Assembly: GCF_934668725.1 (NCBI RefSeq)
Contig: NZ_CAKUOF010000002.1
Location: forward strand, 124,001-188,000
Direction: 5' to 3'
Source: an uncultured Dysgonomonas sp.
Lineage (GTDB): Bacteria; Bacteroidota; Bacteroidia; Bacteroidales; Dysgonomonadaceae
Length of the DNA: 64,000 bases
Below, in pieces: positions 1 to 9,379 of this stretch. A model generated the notes under the pieces. It was given only the letters and a program-made list of their open reading frames with translations. It was not told where the DNA came from and searched no databases. A program made the position numbers and the translations under genes. How positions within the stretch are numbered: the stretch's first letter is position 1; the number at the start of each line of letters is the position of its first letter.

Positions 1-1217
1 CTGATATAACCTGTCCATTCTCCGGTAAAATGATCTACTCGAATACGTGGATCGGGCGAATTACGTACCCAATTGAAATCTATTGTAGAATCTATACGGG
101 TGATATAAATTTGTTTCTCTTCGATATGTTTTTTGTAAGCTCTTGTACCATAGATAGCCTCTCCGTTTATTTTCAACCATTGTCCCAGTTGAAGCAAACG
201 CTCTTGTTGAAGCAAAGGAATCTGACCATCTCCTCCAGGTCCTACATTCAGAGTTAGTCCTCCACCGTTTGCTACAAGTGTTGCAAAATGATGTATAAGA
301 TCGTCTTCTGTCAAATAATTTTCAAGAGGCTCGTTTCTGTTTAAGCCAAAGGAGCGCCCTATGCCCCTTACCTCAGCCCAAGGACGGTCTGTCATGGTAA
401 TACCTGCACTATATTCGGGCGTTTTGAATCCATAATCGGCACCTCCACCCCAACGGTCATTAACAATGGCTTCGGGACCAACCAGATTGTAATACCAGGA
501 GATAAGTTCACGAGCATGCCATTGTTCGGCGCTGTTCCACCACTCTCCGTCGGTAAAAATAAGCGAAGGGCGATAGGTTGTTACCAGCTCTTTGAACTGT
601 GGAATCATATGTGTATCTACATATTTAGCAATAGAATCATTCGGATCGATTTCCCAATAATGAAGAGGGTTTGACCATTCGGGAAGTGAATAATACAATC
701 CCATCTTCAAACCGTCTTTTTCCACAGCTTTGGTCAATTCACCTACTATGTCTCGTTTAGGACCTGTTTCTACCGAATTCCAATTCGGAGCATATTTGCT
801 GGGCCACATAGCATAACCGTCGTGATGCTTTGATACTAGTACTACGTATTTAGCACCCGCATCCTTAAACAGATCTGCCCATTCCTGAGGATTAAATAAT
901 TCGGCTTTAAAGAGACCTCTGAAGTCTTCGTATTTAAAATCCTGTCCATATACTTTTTTCGCGAAATCAACAGCAGTTGATCCGCCGTCTCTCCATCCCT
1001 TATAACTCCATTCGGAGTATCCTTCTTTTTTAGTCCACGATGGTACAGAATATAATCCCCAATGGATAAATATGCCTAGTTTGGCATCGTTAAACCACTC
1101 GGGGTAACCTCGTTCTTTAATTGATTCCCAAGTAGGTTCGACTTGGGGTGTTTGAGCCTGTAGAGCAAAGGCTGATAAGAGAAACAAACATGTGAATGTA
1201 AAGAAATTTTTCTTCAT
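1..1217 (-). CDS. Alpha-L-fucosidase, GH29 (3' end outside window)
   Basis: Exported exo-glycosidase that releases terminal L-fucose from glycans. The reading frame opens at the ATG at 1217 with a signal peptide (MKKNFFTF... ending near AlaLeuGlnAlaGln) and runs off the left edge, so the C-terminus is missing. GH29 hallmarks are visible: the N-terminal block WFNDAKLGIFIHWGLYSVPS, KHHDGYAMW at about residue 130, and LIFTDGEWW at about residue 222, whose Asp is in the position of the family nucleophile. The GGGLTLNVGPGGDG block near residue 310 is also typical. A TAnnTTTG promoter lies 29 bases upstream. Together with the GH20 enzyme at 6.1-8.5 kb it suggests use of host or plant N/O-glycans. 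Fairly certain of family; substrate linkage unknown. Confidence 0.93.
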   Translation of the reverse strand, partial: MKKNFFTFTCLFLLSAFALQAQTPQVEPTWESIKERGYPEWFNDAKLGIFIHWGLYSVPSWTKKEGYSEWSYKGWRDGGSTAVDFAKKVYGQDFKYEDFRGLFKAELFNPQEWADLFKDAGAKYVVLVSKHHDGYAMWPSKYAPNWNSVETGPKRDIVGELTKAVEKDGLKMGLYYSLPEWSNPLHYWEIDPNDSIAKYVDTHMIPQFKELVTTYRPSLIFTDGEWWNSAEQWHARELISWYYNLVGPEAIVNDRWGGGADYGFKTPEYSAGITMTDRPWAEVRGIGRSFGLNRNEPLENYLTEDDLIHHFATLVANGGGLTLNVGPGGDGQIPLLQQERLLQLGQWLKINGEAIYGTRAYKKHIEEKQIYITRIDSTIDFNWVRNSPDPRIRVDHFTGEWTGYI

Positions 1218-1245
1218 AAGATTTAGTGATGTTTTTATGGTATTA

Positions 1246-1253
1246 CAAATATA
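1246..1253 (-). promoter_or_regulatory. Bacteroidota -7 element for GH29 gene
   Basis: On the minus strand this reads TATATTTG, an exact match to TAnnTTTG, 29 bases before the GH29 start. No clear -33 TTTG was found. Confidence 0.55.
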
Positions 1254-1389
1254 ATGAAAATAGGAGAGAAAGCAGATACAGCTTTCTTCTGATTTCCGAA
1301 TATATAGAACATTCATGCCCCGAAAAATACAGGATTGCGTTTATTTATATATTTTAGCATTTTGTATTTTGTGACTAACAACATGGGCA

Positions 1390-1818
1390 ATGGATAAGCG
1401 TTCTGTTATATTATTTTGTATTTTTAGTAACCTATTGATTGGGAACGGTATAATATTTTGTTGGTCTTCGTATGGAGGTTCGGTAAACTGGGACTTAATG
1501 ATAGGGATGACACTATCGTGTGTTTTATGCTATTTGTTTGTTTTCAGATATATCCATTTCAAGAAATGGAGTTTTCTTAAAATGTTGATACTTTCTCTTC
1601 TAACCTGTGTAGCTATAGAGTTGATAGGATGTTCTTTTGCCTCAGTAGTTACGGGATTTAAAATAGGTAATGTTGATTCTTTTTATACTGTTGTCAAGGG
1701 CTTGGGTGTCGGTTTTATTTTAGGAATAATAGGGAACTTATTAATGTTTCCGATAACAATTATAATGGGTGCCGCCAATTTATTTTGGTTCAGAAAATTT
1801 CAAACAGCTGAAGAATAA
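1390..1818 (+). CDS. Small integral membrane protein, unknown function
   Basis: 142 residues with about four hydrophobic segments (roughly residues 5-25, 35-52, 62-85 and 105-135) and a charged C-terminal tail (FRKFQTAEE). I do not recognise a family. It is followed by two lipoprotein genes on the same strand (27 bases to the next start), so the three may be one transcription unit. Confidence 0.6.
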   Translation: MDKRSVILFCIFSNLLIGNGIIFCWSSYGGSVNWDLMIGMTLSCVLCYLFVFRYIHFKKWSFLKMLILSLLTCVAIELIGCSFASVVTGFKIGNVDSFYTVVKGLGVGFILGIIGNLLMFPITIIMGAANLFWFRKFQTAEE

Positions 1819-1845
1819 CAAATAAAACAATAAATTTAATACGAT

Positions 1846-2178
1846 ATGAAAAAAATAGTAATATTCTCTTTGTTGGCTTGTTTATTAGCCGGTTGTGGGT
1901 TATATCAAACTGCACAGGTCGATAAAATTAATTTGGGAATGAATAAGCAAGAAGTTTTATCTTACTTAAAATCGGGATATGGAAAAGCCAGGACAGCCAG
2001 TGCCCGGAAATTAGATGATGGATCTTTGGAAGAATCTATTGAGTTGACCGAAAACTATGATAAATATACATTTATATTTGTTGATGGACTATTAAGCGAA
2101 TGGTATACAGTGGATATACGTACTTATATTCCACCCGCACCTATCATTCAGTCGACAACTTCGGGTGAGACAAAATAG
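1846..2178 (+). CDS. Small lipoprotein, SmpA/BamE-like size and start
   Basis: 110 residues. The N-terminus is a clear lipoprotein signal (LLACLLAGCG, lipobox Cys at residue 17). The segment after it, VDKINLGMNKQEVLSYLKSGYG, has the short helix pattern 'G-M-s-k-e-V...L-G' seen in SmpA/OmlA (BamE-fold) lipoproteins, followed by a two- or three-strand region ending in FVDGLLSEW. Assignment to the BamE fold is inference from this pattern only. It overlaps no neighbour after start correction of the next gene (2198). Confidence 0.65.
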   Translation: MKKIVIFSLLACLLAGCGLYQTAQVDKINLGMNKQEVLSYLKSGYGKARTASARKLDDGSLEESIELTENYDKYTFIFVDGLLSEWYTVDIRTYIPPAPIIQSTTSGETK

Positions 2179-2197
2179 AGCCTGTAAAATTTCTCTT

Positions 2198-3010
2198 ATG
2201 AAATATTTGTTTTTATTATCAGGGCTTTTGTTATTGAGCTCGTGCTCGACGTATTATTGCTCGACAATGAATTCAAGGGATTCGTATACGATAAAAAATG
2301 AATATGGCGAGTTTGTTGTTGAAGGTGACAGTTTAGACGTAGTTTATAGTTTCTATGGTCATAATGCACCTATTACCGTAGGAGTCGTAAATAAAATGTC
2401 GAAGCCTCTTTTTGTAGACTGGAGTAAATCGGGTATTATGATAGACGATGTACCAACTTCTTATATTGAATCTCAAGAGGATTTGAAAGAGGATGATACC
2501 AAGCTTACAGATTTTGCGTATTTTTTGAATAACTCCGATAATTTGAGTTATGCAAAACCTTATTCCCGATTAAATAGGCAGATATTGGAATTGACCAATT
2601 TTAATTTCCATAAAATAAACGATTCTCTTTATAATAAATGGAATACAGAAGCTGATAGCTGGGGCGAAAATAAGAAATATCAAACAATCAGATTTGTAGA
2701 GGCTGATTCGCCCATATATTTGAGAACTTTCTTGACTGTATACGAAGATTCAAGAAGTTTAAAGGATGCTTTTTATTATGAGAATACTTTCTACATGTCG
2801 GAATTAATAAAATTAAAAGGTGCATCACCCGAAAGTATTGCAGCATTCAGAGAGAGGCGTGGAGATTTCTTTTATGTGAAAGATCAAAAAGAAAAGAAGC
2901 TTTCTAAAGAAACGAAAAAGTCGTCGCCTAATCTTCTGCAGAAAGTGGCTTCTGTAACCGGACAAATTATGTTGTGGGCTGTAGAAGGGAGTAAGGAAAG
3001 TAAAGAATAA
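2198..3010 (+). CDS. Lipoprotein, unknown function
   Basis: I chose the ATG at 2198 because it begins directly with a lipoprotein signal (MKYLFLLSGLLLLSSCSTYY, Cys at 16); an earlier in-frame start at 2165 would add eleven charged residues in front of it. The mature part is about 255 residues, beta-rich, with a bulky middle and a Lys-rich region near residue 230 (KDQKEKKLSKETKK). No catalytic motif is recognised. It likely follows the two preceding small genes in one transcript, which ends in a strong hairpin at 3105-3140. Confidence 0.6.
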   Translation: MKYLFLLSGLLLLSSCSTYYCSTMNSRDSYTIKNEYGEFVVEGDSLDVVYSFYGHNAPITVGVVNKMSKPLFVDWSKSGIMIDDVPTSYIESQEDLKEDDTKLTDFAYFLNNSDNLSYAKPYSRLNRQILELTNFNFHKINDSLYNKWNTEADSWGENKKYQTIRFVEADSPIYLRTFLTVYEDSRSLKDAFYYENTFYMSELIKLKGASPESIAAFRERRGDFFYVKDQKEKKLSKETKKSSPNLLQKVASVTGQIMLWAVEGSKESKE

Positions 3011-3092
3011 AATTTACTGGGATATTTTATAGTTATAACAATCTGTATTTGTTATACTTGCCAAAGTAATAAAAAGGTCTCTGACCTTAAAT
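2998..3092. repeat. Intergenic repeat, copy A (about 90 bp)
   Basis: About 72 contiguous bases here (core: tatacttgccaaag followed by ataaaaaggtc) match the stretch at 27867-27959 with roughly nine differences. Both copies start in the last codons or just after a plus-strand gene, contain an AAGGTC-3nt-GACCTT hairpin (here 3074-3088), and are followed by a strong terminator. On the plus strand each copy has TATACTTG, one base from the Bacteroidota -7 element, about 20 bases before the hairpin. Confidence 0.6.
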
Positions 3093-3104
3093 AACTTCTT
3101 AAAT

Positions 3105-3140
3105 AAAAAAGGAGTACAAACATATTTGTACTCCTTTTTT
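3105..3140. terminator. Bidirectional rho-independent terminator
   Basis: Sixteen-base arms AAAAAAGGAGTACAAA and TTTGTACTCCTTTTTT around a four-base loop. It sits between the convergent genes ending at 3010 and 3160 and has A/T runs on both sides. Confidence 0.85.
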
Positions 3141-3159
3141 ATTTAACCTTCTAGGCTTA

Positions 3160-4098
3160 TTATTGAGCTATAAATGTATTATATGCTTCAACCACCGAGC
3201 GGTAATTAGAAACAACATACGAATATAAACTATTCAGACGGTCAGATTGCGGGTTTGTCTCAAATTCCAGATTAAAAGCACTCATTGCTTTTATTGTATC
3301 TTCGCTCTTTGAGTAGAATTTTTGGAAAACTTCTTTGTAATAGAGATCACTTAGTTTCTTTATATCTTTACTAGATATATCTTTGTTTTTTGCGATTGAT
3401 TGTGAAACAGCAGATAACTCATTCTTGATTAAGTTACTATCAATCTTATCTTGATTAAATAATTCCATTATGGCTTCCAGTCCATTCAAATCGGACTTCA
3501 TTGGAATTACAAATTCTGCAATCTTACTTTTTTGAAGTAAAATTAATTCGGCATTATTACCTGCCTTCGAAGCTAACCGCGAAGCTGCTGACCAACTGTT
3601 GTAACCTCTTTGGAAACAATAGCTAAGACTGTCCTGCATAGCCGGATATTTGGCAAAATCTGTATCCGTCATAAATGTTTTTTCGGAGAAATATTCACTC
3701 ATGGCAGTTGCCCATTTTACAGCGTTGGCAATCTCTTTATTGGCTGCATCTATTGTGTTGGCAATCTCTTTTTTCTCAGCAAATTCGGGTGCACCTTTAT
3801 ACGCCAACTGGTATTCTTTCTGATCGCCAAAGCATGCCTCAAAGTTCTTGTAATTTACAAAAAAAGGCTGAATATTAGGGTTTCTTTTTAGCTTACTGAT
3901 ATTGCTTTCAGCTGTTGATATCATCGATTTGTAGTTATCGGCACTGCTGCGGTTCTTATTACTAAGTTCAATAACGCTATTGCAAAGTCTGATAATATTG
4001 GATGCATCCAATTCTGCTTTTGTATACGTTTTTTGTTGAGCTGTTAATGATGTCGATATCATTAATATCGAAGCAAGGAATGTTAGTTTTACATTCAT
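3160..4098 (-). CDS. Secreted helical protein, DUF3829-like (tentative)
   Basis: I place the start at 4098, where MNVKLTFLASILMISTSLTAQQ gives a clear signal peptide; the longer frame to 4212 adds 38 residues with no signal and overlaps the transporter upstream. The mature protein is about 290 residues and almost entirely alpha-helical, with long amphipathic stretches and regular Asn/Lys/Glu-rich helices. The pattern (early helical hairpins, FNLEFETNP near the end, C-terminal Tyr-rich helix) reminds me of DUF3829 periplasmic proteins, but this is not proven. Function unknown. Confidence 0.6.
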   Translation of the reverse strand: MNVKLTFLASILMISTSLTAQQKTYTKAELDASNIIRLCNSVIELSNKNRSSADNYKSMISTAESNISKLKRNPNIQPFFVNYKNFEACFGDQKEYQLAYKGAPEFAEKKEIANTIDAANKEIANAVKWATAMSEYFSEKTFMTDTDFAKYPAMQDSLSYCFQRGYNSWSAASRLASKAGNNAELILLQKSKIAEFVIPMKSDLNGLEAIMELFNQDKIDSNLIKNELSAVSQSIAKNKDISSKDIKKLSDLYYKEVFQKFYSKSEDTIKAMSAFNLEFETNPQSDRLNSLYSYVVSNYRSVVEAYNTFIAQ

Positions 4099-4202
4099 TT
4101 TTATATTAATTAGTGTGAATATATTAAGACTTGTTGATTGCTGAATGATATGATAGCCTAAAAAGTTTTGTGTATATTTTGTAATGATGCAGGTTGATTT
4201 TC

Positions 4203-5072
4203 TTACCAGCAAGGTTCTACATGAATAAGCACATCAGCTATTTCAGGCATCTTTTCCTTTAGCCTGTTTTTAAGATTATGGGCGATGTCATGACCTTCTT
4301 TAACCGTAATGTTTTTATCTACAATTATATGCAGGTCAACATAAAAAGTCATCCCTGTTTTTCTTACGTGGCATTTCTCCGTATCCATAACCCCTTCAAT
4401 AGTTCGGGCAAAATCACAGACATCATTTGCCATTTCAGGATATATATCCTTGTCCATAATCTCACCTAAAGCAGGTTTAAGTATTTTATAGCTGTTGTAC
4501 AGAATAACAAAAGAAGCCAGAAGAGCTGCCCAGTCATCGGCAGATTCATAACCTTTTCCCATAATTACGGCTATCGAAATACCTATAAAAGCAGCAACGG
4601 ATGTAATTGCATCACTTCGATGATGCCAAGCATCGGCAACTAATGAAGTACTTTTGGTATGTCTTGCTTTTCTTATAACGAGTTGATAAGAAATTTCTTT
4701 CCAGATAATTATACCCCCTAAAACGATTAAAGTAAAGGGTTTTGGTGGTTCGTGAGGCTCTGTTATATTTTGAATACTTTCGTAGGCAATAATAGTCGCC
4801 GATATAATGAGAAAACCAACTACTCCGAATGTTACCAGAGGTTCGATTCGCCCATGTCCATAAGGGTGATTTTCATCAGCAGGTTTATTGGCATATTTGA
4901 GACCAAAAAGCACAGCAATAGAGGAAAAAATATCTGCAGTAGATTCTATTGCATCAGCAATAAGTGCATAAGAATTTCCGAAATAACCTGCCAACCATTT
5001 AATTATAGCTAAAGTAGTATTACCAATGATACTAAAATACGAAGCCCTTATAGCTGTTTTCTTTTTACTCAT
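4203..5072 (-). CDS. Cation diffusion facilitator (Zn/Fe/Mn exporter)
   Basis: Inner-membrane divalent metal:proton antiporter of the CDF family, about 290 residues, which is the usual size. Visible signatures are the TM2 block SYALIADAIESTADIFSS, the ENHPYGHGRIEP loop, and HHRSDAITS in TM5, whose His and Asp are metal ligands. The C-terminal cytoplasmic domain (from EIMDKDIYP) ends in the beta strand ADVLIHVEPC. The ATG at 5072 is preferred to 5108 because a TACCTTTG promoter element at 5106-5113 would put the upstream start outside the transcript. Metal specificity cannot be read from the sequence. Confidence 0.92.
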   Translation of the reverse strand: MSKKKTAIRASYFSIIGNTTLAIIKWLAGYFGNSYALIADAIESTADIFSSIAVLFGLKYANKPADENHPYGHGRIEPLVTFGVVGFLIISATIIAYESIQNITEPHEPPKPFTLIVLGGIIIWKEISYQLVIRKARHTKSTSLVADAWHHRSDAITSVAAFIGISIAVIMGKGYESADDWAALLASFVILYNSYKILKPALGEIMDKDIYPEMANDVCDFARTIEGVMDTEKCHVRKTGMTFYVDLHIIVDKNITVKEGHDIAHNLKNRLKEKMPEIADVLIHVEPCW

Positions 5073-5105
5073 GAATAGAGTGGGGATATGAAATTTTTGA
5101 TTTTG

Positions 5106-5113
5106 CAAAGGTA
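5106..5113 (-). promoter_or_regulatory. -7 element for CDF transporter
   Basis: Reads TACCTTTG on the minus strand. A hairpin AAGGTtttaGACCTT lies about 25 bases further upstream (5139-5152). The element decides the start codon of the transporter (5072). Confidence 0.6.
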
Positions 5114-5235
5114 CATTTTATTAGCGAAAATCATAATAAGGTTTTAGACCTTTTTGTGTTTTAGAAAAGTACTTATGTTACTATCGGCTATTAAAAAGGA
5201 ATAAAGAATAATATCTTTTCGAAGAAAGATGGGCA

Positions 5236-5268
5236 ATAAAAAAGCCCATATGTGACATATATGGGCTT
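5236..5268 (-). terminator. Rho-independent terminator
   Basis: Ten-base arms AAGCCCATAT / ATATGGGCTT followed on the minus strand by TTTTTATT. It lies 19 bases after the stop of the frameshifted gene 5287-6044. Confidence 0.8.
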
Positions 5269-5286
5269 GGTGTTGAATGAAGAGAT

Positions 5287-6044
5287 TTATTTTACAGATA
5301 TAATACTTTTCAAAGTTTCTATTTGTTGCTGCTGCTCTTCTATTTTTTTGTTTTGATCAATAACATACAAAGTCAGCTCTTCTATTTTTTGAAGCAGTTT
5401 GGCCTGCATCTCTCCAATGTTGATACCTTCTTCTTTTACTTGTTTTTCAGAAGGAATATCGGGTAGTCGGTTATGCTCATTGATGTGTGCTTCTACTTCG
5501 AGAAGTGTAGGCAGCTTATAATCTTTATCGAATACGAAGTCCGACCATCCGTTTAAGTTTACTTCTATATTTTGTGCATGAATAGTACCTTTCCATCCAG
5601 TAATTTTTGAGGGTTATCCGTACCAATACCTACGCCACCATTAAAATAAGTATGCCCTGTCGTTCGTATCTGTACCTTCTTTTCATAATTACCAATGGCA
5701 TGGGCAACCCACATAGTAATGCCGGAAGAAACCATACCAAGAGGAGATCCTCCCGGCTTCAAGTCTAAATAGTTATGACTATAATTACCCTCCGGACTAC
5801 CTATAACCAATGAATGACCGGGATAATAGATATTGGAGTTTAGCCAACTGCCTCCGGGGTTTGTTGATCTTAGATGTAATGCATTTACTTTCGCATCGCC
5901 ATTTACATCTAATTTGGTAGAAGGCGTAGTTGTCCCTATACCAATGTTCTTATCTATGGTAACATTATTGCCATTGGTTGTCCACTGAGCAAAACTTGTG
6001 AGAGTTAGTAAAGAAGCTGTAATACTTAAAAAGACTTTTTTCAT
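5287..6044 (-). pseudogene. Frameshifted tail-fibre-like surface protein
   Basis: The first frame (6044 to 5565) encodes a signal peptide (MKKVFLSITASLLTLTSFAQ) and the IGIGTTTPSTKLDVNGDAKV repeat typical of Bacteroidota secreted fibre-like proteins, then stops just after a second GVGIGTDNPQKLLDGK. Immediately downstream a different frame continues without a break: GTIHAQNIEVNLNGW, LPTLLEVEAHINEHNRLPDI, and a C-terminal coiled coil (LLQKIEELTLYVIDQ) to a stop at 5287. A single missing base near 5590 (in AAAGGTACT on the coding strand) explains it; restoring one base gives about 252 residues. The tail is closely similar to the C-terminus of the intact protein at 33315-34304. It could be a real pseudogene, a phase-variable G run, or a base-calling error. 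Confidence 0.8.
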
Positions 6045-6085
6045 CTGTGTTTATATTTTTTTTATATTTTGCCCAAAGGAAACAC

Positions 6086-6120
6086 AAAAAGAGCAATATG
6101 ATTATCATATTGCTCTTTAA
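6086..6120 (-). terminator. Rho-independent terminator of GH20 gene
   Basis: Perfect fifteen-base arms AAAGAGCAATATGAT / ATCATATTGCTCTTT with a one-base centre, then a T run on the minus strand. Confidence 0.85.
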
Positions 6121-6145
6121 TATTTGAGGACTTTATTCTAATGTC

Positions 6146-8476
6146 TTAATTAATTGATATTTCATCTACAAAGATAAATGCCGGATTACCTTTACCTGCA
6201 TGCCATGCGGGAATCGATTGCTCTGTTTTAACAACCAGTTTTACATATCGGGTCTTTACCGTTGGGAATGTAGCAGTAAGGTCGATAACCTTTTCTTCTT
6301 GATCCTGATTCATGGCAGGATAAGATTCATCGGATACTTGCTTAAAAGTTTTATTATCATCAGAAACAAATACGGTAAATTGTCTTGCTCCGAAAATCCA
6401 CGAACCGGGACTAACAAATGTTCCGACACTGACAGACGATACTTCAGTCGGTTCCTCCAAGTCTACTATGGCTGTCATCGCTTTCTTGTTGAAACCCAAC
6501 CATTCGCCACTGCCAAAGGATGGACGGCCTCTTTTTCCATCAACCAGAGTAATAGCTCCATTGTAAGTATATTGAGAATTGGGAGCTTCTTCGAATGTTA
6601 CATTTTTCAAAGTAGCCTTATTAAAACTGAAATTTTCGGAATATATTTTACTGGCTTTACCATCTCTTATCGCTACAGCCTTCAAATCAGCATTTGCCTT
6701 TATCTCAATTGGCTGAGTATATTTAGAACTTTTCTCAGTGGGTGTCGTTCCATCCAATGTGTAATAGATAGGTGCATTATCTGCTGTAGCTAAGGTTACA
6801 ATAATAGCTTTTTTCTCTGCACTGGGTTCAATTTTGCTTGAGATATCAAATATATGTTTTGCATAATTAAAGCCTAAACGGTCATATAATTTCAAAAGCC
6901 TGTTAAGACGGGGTAGAAATGTTGTGAAGTCTTTCTTCGAAGGCTCAGTCCATTGTACTTCCGCTAGAGCAGCTATTCGAGGCAATACCATATATTCGGC
7001 ATGTTGCGAATCGAGAATATATTCAGTCCATAAGTTAGCTTGTGTTCCTATAATGTATTTTTGCTCATCGGCACTTAACTCAGAAGGAACAGGTTCAAAA
7101 GCGTATACTTTTTCGATTGGTGTATATCCTCCGATTGCCAGAGGTTCGTCTTGAGTATCACGTGTTTGATAAGCATCAAAGTACAAGTGGCTATTAGGTG
7201 TCATTATAGCATTATGCTGTTGTTTTGCTGCTGCTATTCCTCCTTCCATACCTCTCCACGACATAACGGTTGCATTAGGTGCTAAGCCACCTTCGAGTAT
7301 CTCATCCCAACCGATTATTTGGCGGCCTCTGCTATTGAGAAATTTCTCGATTCGTGAAATAACATAGCTTTGGAGTTTATCTTCGGCAGAGTGGTTTGCA
7401 TCGGCTTTCAGACCTTCTGCCTTTATTTTAGCCTGACATTTAGGGCATGTTTTCCATCTTACTTTAGGACATTCGTCTCCACCTACGTGTATGTATGTTG
7501 ATGGAAACAGTTCGATTACTTCCCCATACACATCTTCAAGAAAAGTATATACACTGTCGTTACCCGCACACAGTACATCGTCAAAAACGCCCCATTCTCC
7601 ACTTACTTTATAAGGACCACCCGTACAGCCCAAGTTTGGATAAGTGGCTAATGCAGCCAGCATATGCCCCGGAAGATCCACTTCGGGTATGATGGTGATG
7701 AATTTCTTTTGAGCGTAAGCTACTATATCTTTAATTTCTTCCTGAGTATAAAATCCACCGTAAGGTTTTCCGTCAAATTCGCCTGAGTTCCGCCCGATTA
7801 CGGTTTGCTCACGCTGTGATCCTATTTTAGTTAACTCGGGATGCTTTCTTATTTCGATTCTCCAGCCCTGGTCATCGGTAATATGCCAGTGGAAACGGTT
7901 GATATTGTGTAATGCCAGTATATCAATATATTTCTTGATAAATTCGGCAGGAAAGAAATGACGGCTAACATCTAGCATCATTCCTCTGTACGCAAAACGT
8001 GGATAGTCTTTTATGTCTACAGCCGGAAATACGACAGTATTCTCTGTTGCATCGGCAGGCATCGATTTACGCAAAGTTTGTACACCGTAGAATGTACCTG
8101 CATCGTCCGAACCGTTGATAATTATTTGTTTACCGTTTACAGTCAGGTTGTATGATTCGGGTTTATCAGCTTTATAATCGGCTTTAAGGATAATCACGTT
8201 ATCTGCAGACTCTTCATCTGTAACCTTCAGGCTAATACCTGTACTGAATTTAATGTATTCGGATAAAAATTCGGCAGTTTGCTTTTGAATATCACTGCCT
8301 TTAGGGTAAACAATTTTGGTGTTGTTGTTCAATGTAAATAATTCACCTTCGGATTTCGTTATTTCCTGAGGTAATGGGATAACGGCGTAATCTGCTTCCA
8401 CAGCAGGCTTATTACCGCACCCGACCAATAGCATTGAAGCTAAAAAGTAAAAGATCGTTTTTTTTAGTGTTTTCAT
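6146..8476 (-). CDS. Beta-N-acetylhexosaminidase, GH20 lipoprotein
   Basis: Removes terminal GlcNAc/GalNAc from glycans. The start at 8476 gives a lipoprotein signal (FYFLASMLLVGCGNK), so the enzyme is probably anchored to the outer membrane. Domains in order: GH20b-like N-terminal domain (about 30-150), GH20 catalytic barrel (about 155-510) with HVGGDECPK at about residue 333-341, whose Asp-Glu pair is the catalytic couple for substrate-assisted hydrolysis, a short CHB_HEX_C-like segment (IYYTLDGTTPTEKS), and a C-terminal F5/8-type discoidin-like domain (GSGEWLGFNKKA...RYVKLVVKT) that probably binds sugar. About 776 residues, normal for multidomain Bacteroidales members. Confidence 0.95.
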   Translation of the reverse strand: MKTLKKTIFYFLASMLLVGCGNKPAVEADYAVIPLPQEITKSEGELFTLNNNTKIVYPKGSDIQKQTAEFLSEYIKFSTGISLKVTDEESADNVIILKADYKADKPESYNLTVNGKQIIINGSDDAGTFYGVQTLRKSMPADATENTVVFPAVDIKDYPRFAYRGMMLDVSRHFFPAEFIKKYIDILALHNINRFHWHITDDQGWRIEIRKHPELTKIGSQREQTVIGRNSGEFDGKPYGGFYTQEEIKDIVAYAQKKFITIIPEVDLPGHMLAALATYPNLGCTGGPYKVSGEWGVFDDVLCAGNDSVYTFLEDVYGEVIELFPSTYIHVGGDECPKVRWKTCPKCQAKIKAEGLKADANHSAEDKLQSYVISRIEKFLNSRGRQIIGWDEILEGGLAPNATVMSWRGMEGGIAAAKQQHNAIMTPNSHLYFDAYQTRDTQDEPLAIGGYTPIEKVYAFEPVPSELSADEQKYIIGTQANLWTEYILDSQHAEYMVLPRIAALAEVQWTEPSKKDFTTFLPRLNRLLKLYDRLGFNYAKHIFDISSKIEPSAEKKAIIVTLATADNAPIYYTLDGTTPTEKSSKYTQPIEIKANADLKAVAIRDGKASKIYSENFSFNKATLKNVTFEEAPNSQYTYNGAITLVDGKRGRPSFGSGEWLGFNKKAMTAIVDLEEPTEVSSVSVGTFVSPGSWIFGARQFTVFVSDDNKTFKQVSDESYPAMNQDQEEKVIDLTATFPTVKTRYVKLVVKTEQSIPAWHAGKGNPAFIFVDEISIN

Positions 8477-8721
8477 TGGTAAATGGTTTAAAAAAATATT
8501 CAAACTTTAAAGATATAGAAATAAGGTTATTCATGAATAAGGTAAATCTTAATTAACATTTGGGAAGAGCTCCTATTCGAAAAAAATTGTTCAGTGATGT
8601 TTATTGCGAGAGACTGCAGAAAAAAGTAGAAAGTAAATGTGCTATTTTAAGGAGATTCGCGTTAAAAATAATAATTTAGTGAAGTTAAAAAATGAAAGAT
8701 AAATAATAAATACTGTGCCAT

Positions 8722-9369
8722 ATGGATGTCTATTTTATATCGGGAATGTCGGCTAACTGCAAGGTATTTGATACAATTGATTTGCCTTATGGCTTCGAAA
8801 AGAGATATATAGAGTGGCTGATGCCAAATGAAGGCGAATTACTATCCGAATATAGCCGGCGTATGTCTGTCAATATAGATACATCAAAACCGTTTGTATT
8901 AGTAGGGTATTCATTTGGAGGTATTATTGTTCAAGAGATGAATAAATTTCTTACTCCAAGCAAGACGATCATAATAGCATCGATGAAAGCAGGAGATGAA
9001 AAGCCGGCTCTTTTCAGAGTGGGACATAGAATAAAATTCACTGAATATTTACCGATAGGTTTCTTTAAAACGAGTGATTTAATTTTTGATTTCTTTTCTC
9101 TTTTTGTCTACCATGCCAAACGCGAAGATATGGAAAAGTATGTATCTTATACTGACCCTTTTTATACGAAATGGAGTTTGTTCCAGATACTTAATTGGGA
9201 TTCAATCTTTCGGTGTCCGAACCTCTACCATATACATGGAACAAAAGACCAGATGTTTCCATTTAAAGGGGTGAAAGATGTTTATCCAGTAGAAGGTGCA
9301 GATCACTTATTGGTAATAAAAAAGAGCAAAGAGGTAAGCCGAATTTTAGATGAAATTTTGCTTACTTGA
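8722..9369 (+). CDS. Alpha/beta hydrolase, unknown substrate
   Basis: 215-residue cytoplasmic protein with the alpha/beta-hydrolase fold. VGYSFGG at residues 61-67 is the nucleophile elbow (Ser64); GTKDQMFP supplies the acid Asp and GADHLLV the catalytic His near the C-terminus. The oxyanion region near the N-terminus (YFISGMSANC) is shorter than in esterases. Its end is 10 bases from the end of the convergent MFS gene. Probably a small carboxylesterase or thioesterase; substrate unknown. Confidence 0.8.
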   Translation: MDVYFISGMSANCKVFDTIDLPYGFEKRYIEWLMPNEGELLSEYSRRMSVNIDTSKPFVLVGYSFGGIIVQEMNKFLTPSKTIIIASMKAGDEKPALFRVGHRIKFTEYLPIGFFKTSDLIFDFFSLFVYHAKREDMEKYVSYTDPFYTKWSLFQILNWDSIFRCPNLYHIHGTKDQMFPFKGVKDVYPVEGADHLLVIKKSKEVSRILDEILLT

Positions 9370-9379
9370 GTGTCTTTTC

